Assembly (NCBI GenBank): GCA_030562195.1
Contig: JAUJPP010000011.1
Span: forward strand, 3,844,001-3,908,000
Source: Nipponacmea schrenckii
Lineage: Eukaryota; Mollusca; Gastropoda; Lottiidae
DNA length: 64,000 bases
Direction: 5' to 3'
In this document: positions 25,501 through 36,756 of the stretch, one piece after another
Layout of the letters: every line of letters begins with the position of its first letter
Position numbering within the stretch: the first letter of the stretch is position 1
Program-made: the position numbers and the translations under genes
Notes under the pieces: model-generated
What the model was told of the DNA's origin: nothing
Seen by the model: only the letters and a program-made list of their open reading frames with translations
Databases searched by the model: none

Positions 25501-28500
25501 GATTGTATTATTATATTGTATTATAGTAGTATTAGAGTATTATATAGAAGGTAGTAAAGATAGACTAGACGAGGTATATACTGATTGTATTATTATATTG
25601 TATTATAGTAGTATTAGAGTATTATATAGAAGGTAGTAAAGATAGACTAGACGAGGTATATACTGATTGTATTATTATATTGTATTATAGTAGTATTAGA
25701 GTATTATATAGAAGGTAGTAAAGATAGACTAGACGAGGTATATACTGATTGTATTATTATATTGTATTATAGTAGTATTAGAGTATTATATAGAAGGTAG
25801 TAAAGATAGACTAGACGAGGTGTATACTGATTGTATTATTATATTGTATTATAGTAGTATTAGAGTATTATATAGAAGGTAGTAAAGATAGACTAGACGA
25901 GGTGTATACTGATTGTATTATTATATTGTATTATAGTAGTATTAGAGTATTATATAGAAGGTAGTAAAGATAGACTAGACGAGGTGTATACTGATTGTAT
26001 TATTATATTGTATTATAGTAGTATTAGAGTATTATATAGAAGGTAGTAAAGATAGACTAGACGAGGTATATACTGATTGTATTATTATATTGTATTATAG
26101 TAGTATTAGAGTATTATATAGAAGGTAGTAAAGATAGACTAGACGAGGTATATACTGATTGTATTATTATATTGTATTATAGTAGTATTAGAGTATTATA
26201 TAGAAGGTAGTAAAGATAGACTAGACGAGGTATATACTGATTGTATTATTATATTGTATTATAGTAGTATTAGAGTATTATATAGAAGGTAGTAAAGATA
26301 GACTAGACGAGGTATATACTGATTGTATTATTATATTGTATTATAGTAGTATTAGAGTATTATATAGAAGGTAGTAAAGATAGACTAGACGAGGTATATA
26401 CTGATTGTATTATTATATTGTATTATAGAAGTATTAGAGTATTATATAGAAGGTAGTAAAGATAGACTAGACGAGGTATATACTGATTGTATTATTATAT
26501 TGTATTATAGTAGTATTAGAGTATTATATAGAAGGTAGTAAAGATAGACTAGACGAGGTATATACTGATTGTATTATTATATTGTATTATAGAAGTGTTT
26601 GAGTATTGTATAGAAGGTAGTAAAGATAGACTAGACGAGGTATATACTGATTGTATTATTATATTGTATTATAGTAGTATTAGAGTATTATATAGAAGGT
26701 AGTAAAGATAGACTAGACGAGGTGTATACTGATTGTATTATTATATTGTATTATAGAAGTGTTTGAGTATTGTATAGAAGGTTGTGAAGATAGACTAGAT
26801 GGGGTGTATGCGGATTGTATAGAGTGTACAGTATATAGGGAATGTTTAAATGGTAAAGAATTTAAAGTTAAATGCCCCCTTGGAAATTATAATTATACCT
26901 TGGGGTACTGTGATGTTTTCTCTCAGTGTAGGTGAGTTTTAACATTTTTTATATTTAAACTTCCAATAGATAAACTGAATTCGAAATAATCTGTCCCTAT
27001 TTCCGTTCTCCACAGCTTTAATTAATTAAGAAAAAAAATCTGGTCTTGATCCTAGGGGCAGAGCTAGCCCTAGACGTCAGAATGGGTCAAAGCAACGCAT
27101 GTCATTATCCAGGGGTGGGGGACAAGTATTCTATAGTAGGGCTCCATTAACTACCTTGCCGGCGCACCCAAAAACCCAAGTAACAACCTTAAAATACAAA
27201 CTAATAATTGCAAGTTGAAACAATTAAATTTAAGTTACTATTTTATTAGAATTGCCCCCGTTTTTCTAAAATTTTAACAAATTAACCCCTTAAACGAATT
27301 ATTCTTCTTTTAAAAAGTTTTTTCACCCATAACAATTTTCACCAGGTATGTTTCATTTTATTTACGAATTCCCTTGTAACGAAATCATTCATTCCCTTAT
27401 AACGAATTCATTCATTCTCTCATAACTAATTTATTCATTCTCTCATAACGAATTCATTCATCCTCTCATAACGAATTCAGTCATTTTCTAATAACGAATT
27501 TCATTCATTTTCTAATAACGAATTTCAATCCATATCTCATAACGAATTCATCCATTCTCTCATAACGAATTCATTCATTCTCTCATAACGAATTCATCCA
27601 TTCTTTCATAACGAATTCATTCATTCTCTCATAACGAATTCCATTCATTTTCTTATGACGAATTCATTCATTCTTAACGAATTCGGCTACTCATTATTCA
27701 TTAATTTTTAGCTCAACAAAGATGTGTTCAAGACGAGTGTATAGTGGATGGTTTGTATCCAGACTGTATGGATTGTGATACGTATATTGAATGTGATAAC
27801 TCTAGTTTGATTCCTCACTCCTGTCCGCTGGGTACTACTTTCAACCTAGCCTCGTACACCTGTACCGATCCGGATACCGCTATTTGTGGGTAAGTAAAAT
27901 TTTACTATTAAATACATGTGAAATGTGAAATTATGATTGTATTACGTAAAAATGTTAACCTCCAGTTTTCCCTGTCTCATTTCACTCATCCCTCGGCCCT
28001 TGACCGATTACGTTGAACGATAGTTAGAGTTAACATCTCTAGGCCCTTAGACCAAAGGTTATTCTAGGGTACGTTACTCAATTTTTTCATTTTTTTCCAT
28101 TTAAATCAAAGGAACAAACATTTTTGTTTTATTTGAGTCGTGGGTTTTATCAAACTGTAGGGTTCTCAGGCCGTGTCTGGTGGCTTGACCGCTTAGCCTG
28201 TCCTGAATTGTAACCAAGACCGACCAAGGACCTCGGCAGATAATAACTCCTGACAAGCACCGTGTTAATTGTATTTGTAGGTCAAGTTCGTGTATCAGTA
28301 TTGATCAATGCCAGAACCGTGACGGAGACTACCCGGATTGTTTGGACTGTAAACTATACGTTCACTGTGAAAACAGTACCGGAACAAGTCAGTCCTGTCC
28401 CAGAGATCTACTCTTTGATGCCAACAGTTTAAGATGTACTCAGTTTGACCTGACCAAGATAGGGTAAGTAAAATGTTTTCATATTGACCTATGTTACGAT

Positions 28501-31500
28501 ATCAGCTGTGGTGTTTTTGTGAACAATGAGGTGTAGGAGCTGAGCAGGGTGACAGAATTGACAGAGGGTGCACTTCAAAAAGCAATTGACTTTATAGTAG
28601 ATGGAGTTGATAGCGGACTATGGTCCAAAAACATTGGCCGCGGATCATAAGTCTATCTTCATCTCGAGGTGGATTGGAACTACCACACCTAAACGCCAAG
28701 CAGATACCAATCTTACTCGCCACCATCTTCAGTAATATCTGAATAGGACTTGTTAGGACCGAATGTACTCTTCCACTCATAATCATAGTCAATGGGTCAA
28801 ACCAGATGTATGCTACAGTCAGCGAAACTCTGAGCGTCTATAGCACAGTCGGTTAAAGAGTAAATAGTGTGAAAGTCCGATGACCTTGAATAAGTCATCT
28901 TCACTCACATGATTCCAGTAGACCCAGCTGTATATGGGTAGAGATAATCTGGGAAAAATTATAGCAAAAGGTTTGACCAAGGACCATCTGGTATAAAGGA
29001 TCCCTGTCACGGCGACTTGTGAACCTACAGTTCTTATCCTAGTAAAATATAGTTGTTTCTTTCTTTCGTTCAAACCCGGAAGATACTTGTATTGGGGCTA
29101 CCTTCACAACAAAAATTCTAAAAACTTAACAATATTTTTTTTCAGGCCTAAACCACCGCTTATACCACTACCGGGTCCGCCCCCACCTCCTCCCGTTCCA
29201 CCCCCTGTACCCCCGTCCCCACCACCCACACCAATAGTAGGGTGTATCAAGAGTTATAACTGCCCAGTAACACCTGGAGATTACCCATACTGTAACGACT
29301 GTAGGATCTTTGTAAGATGTACACAGCCTGGTCAAGGGACACCACAAGAATGTCCCAAACATCTATTTTTTGATTCGGTGACATCCACCTGTTTACTGAA
29401 ACATCTCGCTACGTGTGGGTAAGTATCGTGTTACTTACAGTTTAGAAGTTTCGTTCCATTTTGATCACAGAAAACTCACACTGTTAGCCTAAAACAATCT
29501 GCTAGCTAGTGGGCACCATGACCAATCTATCTGTAGGACATTGACAGTGTACCAAACACGGTCCTTAAGCTAGATTTCGGTATACAGACCTAAAGCAATA
29601 TATTGATTTACAACAGATATCTTCAGAACCAAGTGTTTGCAATTCATTTCATTTATTCAAGAAAGATTCCTGAAAATAGGAAATGCTTTATGACTATACA
29701 CTCTTGATTTTGTTCTTTTTACACAGAGTCGAGATGCCAGTTTGTGCTGTCATATCAACCACAGTCATGACGACAACCTTGGCTACGACAGAAACCACGG
29801 TTACCGAAACCACAACTGCGCCCACCGAAACCACAACCGCGCCTACTGAAACTACAACCGCGCCCACTGAAACCACAACAGCGGCTACAGAGACTACTGC
29901 CTTGATAACAGAGACAACAGCACCACCAACAACCGAACAAACTACCATACCACCACCCACCGAGCCCACTACACTTCCACCAACTACAATAGCAACAACC
30001 CTTCCTCCACCGACAGAACCGCCATTAACCACCCTTCCACCGACCGAACCACCACTTACAACAATTCTTATAGAAACAGAGGCGCCAATAACCACCCTCC
30101 CTCCAACAGAAGTCCCGATAACAACTCTTTTAATAGAAACGGAAGCGCCTGTAACAACTTTGCTTCCGGTGACTGAGCCACCCGCAGAAACAACACTTCC
30201 GGAAACGGAAGCACCTGTGACAGAAATAGTCGTTACCGACGCTCCAGTAACGGAACTACCTCAGACTGTAGCTCCTGTTACAGAGATAGTTGCAACGGAA
30301 GCTCCAGTCGTTACAGAAATAGTTCAAACGGAAGCCCCAGTCGTTACGGAAATAGTTCAAACGGATGCTCCAGTCGTTACAGAAATAGTTCAAACGGAAG
30401 CTCCAGTCGTTACGGAAATAGTACAAACGGAAGCTCCAGTCGTTACGGAAATAGCTCAAACGGAAGCTCCAGTCGTTACGGAAATAGTTCAAACGGAAGC
30501 TCCAGTCGTTACGGAAATAGTCGCAACAGAAGCTCCCGTAGTAACGGAAATAGTCGAAACAAATGCCCCGACTGTAACAGTTATACCGGAAACAGAAGCT
30601 CCTGTTGCTACGGAAATAGTCGAAACAAATGCCCCGGCAGTTACGGAAATAGTCGAAACAGAAGCTCCAGTCGCTACGGAAGCTGTGAGAGGAATGTACA
30701 ACTTTGAAGAAGTTGGAGAAACAGTAGTTCCCATAGTCATTGGCAATCCCATTGATTATATTAATGTTGAAACAAACAAGACAACAGAATGGGACGAGGC
30801 AGCAGAGAAAGACATGTTTGGAATTGAAATATCTTTAGAGAACGACACTTTGGTAGGATTTGGGACAACATTGGACAAAGCTTCGTACGTATGGGAGGGA
30901 AGGTCTTCATTTAACAGAGATACGTTTGTAGAAAGTACATTAGTATCGCCACTGACATTAGTCAACGATACTGGAAATGAAGCGTTATTAGATAAATACA
31001 CCTCTGAAACGAATGAAAAGTCACTGGTCAAAGACACGTCACCAGTGAATGAAACGTCGTTAGTCAAAGACACGTTACTAGTGAATGAAAAGTCATTAGT
31101 CAACGACACAACAGTGAATGAAACGTCATTAGTCAAAGACACGTCACCAGTGAATGAAACGTCATTAGTCAACGACACAACAGTTAATGAAACGTCATTA
31201 GTCAAATACACGTCACCAGTGAATGAAACGTCAATAATCAAAGACACGTTACCACGTCTAACGTCATTAGACCCAGAGACGCCAACAAGGAATGAAACTT
31301 CAATAGTTGCAGACACGTCACCAGGGGAATTTAAACGTCATTAGTCAACGACACAACAGTTAATGAAACGTCATTAGTCAAATACACGTCACCAGTGAAT
31401 GAAACGTCAATAATCAAAGACACGTTACCACGTCTAACGTCATTAGACCCAGAGACGCCAACAAGGAATGAAACGTCAATAGTTGCAGACACGTCGCCAG

Positions 31501-32107
31501 TGAATGAAACGTCATTAGTCAACGACACAACAGTTAATGAAACGTCATTAGTCAAATACACGTCACCAGTGAATGAAACGTCAATAATCAAAGACACGTT
31601 ACCACGTCTAACGTCATTAGACCCAGAGACGCCAACAAGGAATGAAACGTCAATAGTTGCAGACACGTCGCCAGTGAATGAAACGTCATAGTCAAATACA
31701 CGTCACCAGTGAATGAAACGTTAATAGTTGCAGACACGTCGCCAGTGAATGAAACGTTATTAATTGCAGACACGTCACTTGACAAAGACATACAAATTTA
31801 CAAATTTGAAAAAGACGTTTCAGTGAATAAAAAAGGTTCTGTGAATGCTTGGTTAGATACGGGATTTATCAGTGATTCAGTTTTCAATAGTGACAAATCG
31901 TTTAATATACAATCCAGATCATCTTGTATTGAGAAAACACATTGTGTACACGTGGGTGTTGGGAACTACCCGCATTGTTATAATTGTATGAAATATATAC
32001 ACTGTAAATCTATCTATGGTCCAGGGATTGAGGCCACGTGTCCTGAAAATTACTACTTTGATTCAGTGACATTAACATGTAATAAACAGGACTTAGTGGA
32101 TTGTTAG
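22539..32107 (+). CDS. Secreted chitin-binding (CBM14) mucin-like protein; last exon frameshifted
   Basis: Exons: 22539-22620, 24178-24276, 26757-26931, about 27722-27889, 28281-28463, 29146-29418, 29727-32107. Nearly all junctions after exon 3 are phase 2. Exons 3-6 and the 3' end of the last exon each encode one type-2 chitin-binding (peritrophin-A) domain, with the pattern C-x(3-5)-C...(D/E)GxYPxC-x2-C..Y..C...CP.. ..C. Exon 6 starts with a Pro-rich linker. The last exon encodes about 330 residues of Thr/Pro-rich mucin-like repeats (TEIVQTEAPVV, 11 residues), then NETSLVKDTSP repeats dense in N-glycosylation sequons. As given, the frame stops at 31344; two indels separate it from the final chitin-binding domain ending at 32105. 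Exons 1-2 are less certain and a signal peptide is not clear. Likely roles are extracellular matrix, mucus or shell/cuticle; this is inference. Confidence 0.75.
22671..23769. mobile_element. Family A MITE with one arm amplified eightfold
   Basis: Ends are CTACGTCTTAGAATG on the left and its exact inverse on the right, each adjoining TA, consistent with a TA target duplication. The right arm has been expanded into 8 tandem copies of a 109-bp unit (about 22878-23730) containing TTATGACAGCAGGTATATCT and ACTGATGAATATATACTCTT. Copies are nearly identical, so the expansion is recent. It lies in intron 1 of the chitin-binding gene. Confidence 0.8.
24535..26756. repeat. 82-bp array derived from the next exon's acceptor
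   Basis: About 27 copies of an 82-bp unit in intron 2 of the chitin-binding gene. The unit contains TTATATTGTATTATAG, which is the 3' splice site of exon 3, followed by a diverged copy of that exon's first ~60 bases (AGATAGACTAGACGAGGT against exon AGATAGACTAGATGGGGT). Most copies read TAGTAGTATTAG after the acceptor and so carry stops. Copies nearest the exon (near 26590) share its AGAAGTGTTTGAGTATTGTA variant. Confidence 0.95.
27355..27690. repeat. ~22-bp minisatellite in intron 3
   Basis: About 15 imperfect copies of CATTCTCTCATAACGAATTC with ATT, directly before the acceptor of exon 4 of the chitin-binding gene. The unit does not match the exon. Confidence 0.8.
28860..29075 (-). repeat. 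Dispersed repeat, family C copy
   Basis: This carries, in inverted orientation, the sequence seen at 43195-43425 and 50430-50665. Shared landmarks are AAGTCATCTTCACTCA, GGTTTGACCAAGGACCA and AAAGGATCCCTGTCAC. It lies in the intron between exons 5 and 6 of the chitin-binding gene and accounts for the open frame seen there. Its class is unknown. Confidence 0.7.
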
Positions 32108-32163
32108 ATTTCTGGTGGTTTAGAATTCCTGAAACCAGTCTCGTCTTTTTAAATGAATTTATG

Positions 32164-32169
32164 AATAAA
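32164..32169 (+). promoter_or_regulatory. Polyadenylation signal AATAAA
   Basis: A canonical AATAAA lies 57 bases after the stop codon of the final chitin-binding domain at 32105-32107. It fits the true 3' end of the gene and argues that the last domain is normally part of the transcript. Confidence 0.6.
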
Positions 32170-32229
32170 TTATTATTGTTAACTTTTTTTTACGAATAGT
32201 GACATCAGCATACACAAACACAAATTCTA

Positions 32230-34090
32230 TTTTTGGTTGTCAGGTCGTTGTAATTCAAATTACTAGTAAATAGAAAATATACGTTCAAATTACTAGTATA
32301 TTGGAAATATACATTCAAATTACTAGTACTGTATATTGGAAATATACGTTCAAATTACTAGAATATTGGAAATATACATTCAAATTACTAGTACTGTATA
32401 TTGGAAATACACATTATTAGTACTGTATATTGGAAATATACATTCAAATTACTAGTACTGTATATTGGAAATATACATTCAAATTACTAGTACTGTATAT
32501 TGGAAATATACATTCAAATTACTAGTACTGTATATTGGGAAAACATACATTCAAATTACTAGTACTGTATATTGGAAATATACATTCAAATTACTAGAAC
32601 TGTATATTGGAAATACACATTCAAATAACTAGTACTGTATATTGGAAATATACATTCAAATTACTAGTACTGTATATTGGAAATATACATTCAAATTACT
32701 AGTACTGTATATTGGAAATATACATTCAAATTACTAGTACTGTATATTGGAAATATACATTCAAATTACTAGTTCTGTATATTGGATATATACATTCAAA
32801 TTACTAGTACTGTATATTGGAAATACACATTCAAATTACTAGTACTGTATATTGGAAATACACATTCAAATTACTAGTACTGTATATTGGAAATATCCGT
32901 TCAAATTACTAGTACTGTATATTGGAAATATCCGTTCAAATTACTAGTACTGTATATTGGAAATATCCGTTCAAATTACTAGTACTGTATATTGGAAATA
33001 TTCATTCAAATTACTAGTACTGTATATTGGAAATATACATTCAAATTACTAGTACTGTATATTGGAAATATACATTCAAATTACTAGTACTGTATATTGG
33101 AAATATACATTCAAATTACTAGAACTGTATATTGGAAATATACATTCAAATTACTAGTACTGTATATTGGAAATATACATTCAAATTACTAGAACTGTAT
33201 ATTGGAAATATACATTCATAATACTAGTACTGCATATTGGAAATATACATTCAAATTACTAGTATATTGGAAATATACATTCAAATTACTAGTACTGTAT
33301 ATTGGAAATATACATTCAAATTACTAGTACTGTATATTGGAAATATACATTCAAATTACTAGTACTGTATATTGGAAATATACGTTCAAATTACTAGTAC
33401 TGTATATTGGAAATATACATTCATAATACTAGTACTGTATATTGGAAATATACATTCAAATTACTAGTACTGTATATCGGAAATATACATTCAAATTACT
33501 AGTACTGTATATTGGAAATGTACATTCAAATTACTAGTACTGTATATTGGAAATATACATTCAAATTACTAGTACTGTATATTGGAAATATACATTCAAA
33601 TTACTAGTACTGTATATTGGAAATACACATTCAAATTACTAGAATATTGGAAATATACATTCAAATTACTAGTACTGTATATTGGAAATATACATTCAAA
33701 TTACTAGTACTGTATATTGGAAATATACATTCAAATTACTAGTACTGTATATTGGAAATATACATTCAAATTACTAGAACTGTATATTGGAAATATACAT
33801 TCATAATACTAGTACTGTATATTGGAAATATACATTCAAATTACTAGTACTGTATATTGGAAATATACATTCAAATTACTAGTACTGTATATTGGAAATA
33901 TACATTCAAATTACTAGTACTGTATATTGGAAATGTACATTCAAATTACTAGTACTGTATATTGGAAATATACATTCAAATTACTAGTACTGTATATTGG
34001 AAATACACATTCAAATTACTAGTAAATAGAAAATATACGTTCAAATTACTAGTACTGTATATTGGAAATATACATTCAAATTGCTAGAAT
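32230..34090. repeat. 35-bp satellite, ~52 copies
   Basis: Highly regular tandem copies of a 35-bp unit contain ATTCAAATTACTAGTACTGT, then ATATTGGAAATATAC. A few copies lack the CTGTATATTAGT portion. It begins about 60 bases after the poly(A) signal of the chitin-binding gene. Confidence 0.95.
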
Positions 34091-34470
34091 ATTTGACTTG
34101 CACCCCAGACATGGGACAACCCGTCCCAGGAGTCAAACACACCGACCTGGGACAACCCCAGTCCGAGGGTCACACACACGACTTGGGACAAACCCAGTCT
34201 GAGGAGTCTGAGAGGTCACACACACACGACTTGGGACAACCCCAGTCAGTGAAGTTACACATACCGACTAGGGACACCCCCAGTCTGAGGGGTCACACAC
34301 ACCAACCGGCACTGTTTTACTTACGCATCCCCCAACTTCCCGTAAAGCTATCGATTCGAACCGAGGTCACAAACACTTATCTTGGGACAACCCCAGTCTG
34401 AGGGGTCACACACACATTTACCTGGGGCAATCATAGTCAGAAAGGTCACACACACTGACCTGAGACAACT
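34090..34470. repeat. ~38-bp GC-richer tandem repeat
   Basis: About 8 degenerate copies contain TGGGACAACCCCAGTCTGAG followed by GGTCACACACAC. Base composition is distinctly more GC-rich than the surroundings. The 106-residue open frame here is only repeat read-through. Confidence 0.75.
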
Positions 34471-34589
34471 AACGAGGTTAAACATACAAGTTTGAAGCTA
34501 AAAAATCAACTTTTAATAAATTTGATGGATAATAAAACAAACAAACGATATATTTTAGAATAGATGATTTCCTATTTACAAATTATTAT

Positions 34590-36355
34590 TACAAGGTCTG
34601 TTTAACAGTGGGTTACTGATATCTAGATAGTAAACAGGTTCAGGTAATTACAAGGTCTGTTTAACAGCAGGTCACTGATATCTAGATAGTAAACAGGTTC
34701 AGGTAATTACAAGGTCTGTTTAACAGCATGTCACTGATATCTAGATAGTAAACAGGTTCAGGTAATTACAAGGTCTGTTTAACAGCATGTCACTGATATC
34801 TAGATAGTAAACAGGTTCAGGTAATTACAAGGTCTGTTTAACAGCATGTCACTGATATCTAGATAGTAAACAGGTTCAGGTAATTACAAGGTCTGTTTAA
34901 CAGTGGGTTACTGATATCTAGATAGTAAACAGGTTCAGGTAATTACAAGGTCTGTTTAACAGTGGAGCACTGATATCTAGATAGTAAACAGGTTCAGGTA
35001 ATTACAAGGTCTGTTTAACAGCATGTCACTGATATCTAGATAGTAAACAGGTTCCGGTAATAACAAGGTCTGTTTAACAGTGGGTCACTGATATCTAGAT
35101 AGTAAACAGGTTCAGGTAATTACAAGGTCTGTTTAACAGCATGTCACTGATATCTAGATAGTAAACAGGTTCAGGTAATTACAAGGTCTGTTTAACAGCA
35201 TGTCACTGATATCTAGATAGTAAACAGGTTCAGGTAATTACAAGATCTGTTTAACAGCATGTCACTGATATCTAGATAGTAAACAGGTTCAGCTAATTAC
35301 AAGGTCTGTTTAACAGCATGTCACTGATATCTAGATAGTAAACAGGTTCAGGTAATTACAAGGTCTGTTTAACAGCATGTCACTGATATCTAGATAGTAA
35401 ACAGGTTCAGGTAATTACAAGGTCTGTTTAACAGTGGGTCACTGATATCTAGATAGTAAACAGGTTCAGGTAATTACAAGATCTGTTTAACAGTGGGTCA
35501 CTGATATCTAGATAGTAAACAGGTTCAGGTAATTACAAGGTCTGTTTAACAGTGGGTCACTGATATCTAGATAGTAAACAGGTTCCGGTAATAACAAGGT
35601 CTGTTTAACAGTGGGTCACTGATATCTAGATAGTAAACAGGTTCAGGTAATTACAAGGTCTGTTTAACAGTGGGTCACTGATATCTAGATAGTAAACAGG
35701 TTCAGGTAATTACAAGGTCTGTTTAACAGCATGTCACTGATATCTAGATAGTAAACAGGTTCAGGTAATTACAAGATCTGTTTAACAGTGGGTCACTGAT
35801 ATCTAGATAGTAAACAGGTTCAGGTAATTACAAGGTCTGTTTAACAGTGGGTCACTGATATCTAGATAGTAAACAGGTTCCGGTAATAACAAGGTCTGTT
35901 TAACAGTGGATCACTGATATCTAGATAGTAAACAGGTTCAGTTAATTACAAGGTCTGTTTAACAGCACGTCACTGATATCTAGATAGTAAACAGGTTCAG
36001 GTAATTACAAGGTCTGTTTAACAGCATGTCAATGATATCTAGATAGTAAACAGGTTCAGGTAATTACAAGGTCTGTTTAACAGTGGATCACTGATATCTA
36101 GATAGTAAACAGGTTCAGGTAATTACAAGGTCTGTTTAACAGCATGTCACTTATATCTAGATAGTAAACAGGTTCAGGTAATTACAAGGTCTGTTTAACA
36201 GCATGTCACTTATATCTAGATAGTAAACAGGTTCAGGTAATTACAAGGTCTGTTTAACAGTGGGTTACTGATATCTAGATAGTAAACAGGTTCCGGTAAT
36301 AACAAGGTCTGTTTAACAGTGGATCACTTATATCTAGATAGTAAACAGGTTCAGT
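34590..36355. repeat. 59-bp satellite, ~30 copies
   Basis: A very regular array of a 59-bp unit contains TACAAGGTCTGTTTAACAG, then CACTGATATCTAGATAGTAA and ACAGGTTCAGG. Two alternating subtypes, GCATGTCAC and TGGGTCAC, appear in blocks, showing higher-order homogenisation. Confidence 0.95.
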
Positions 36356-36756
36356 TATCATCACATTAACAAATGTTGCATCTACTGGAAAGTTCTAAAC
36401 AGATTCTGTTTGTTTTAATTCTAGCCTCAATCAAACAATACAGATTAGGTAACATTCAATTTTTTTCTTCTATTACTACTGTGTTTTCATGACTTATAGA
36501 CTGAGTTCTCAACTCTGTTTCAACTTGTTTTATTGAGCGTCTGATTGACTCCACGAATCCTAAACAAGCAGAACTAACCAATTAAACAACCCTTTTAAAG
36601 TTTAGGGAATTTATATTAAAGTTATATTAACAATGTGGACTCTCTCAAAGTTCTATTTATATTTAAGTTATTATAATATTAACTATGTGGACTCTCTGAA
36701 AGAAAAAATCAGTGACTTAGACTAGTTACACATTAACACATAAAATGATGATGTCA
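36356..36756. other. 3' flank of the Polycomb-like gene
   Basis: AT-rich DNA probably holding the 3' UTR of the leftward Polycomb-like gene. A duplicated block TATTAACAATGTGGACTCTC / TATTAACTATGTGGACTCTC lies at 36625 and 36676. No other gene seen. Confidence 0.4.

Noticed and set aside
29694..31791. Several minus-strand open frames opposite the Thr-rich exon
   Set aside because: Shadow frames of in-phase 33-bp and similar repeats. The plus strand has the chitin-binding domains and splice sites.
33950..34401. 106-codon frame rich in His, Gln and Pro
   Set aside because: It consists of the ~38-bp GC-richer tandem repeat; period and variants are at DNA level.
34590..36355. CRISPR-like regular repeat spacing
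   Set aside because: Units are contiguous tandem copies with no unique spacers, in a eukaryotic intergenic region. The same applies to the other arrays.
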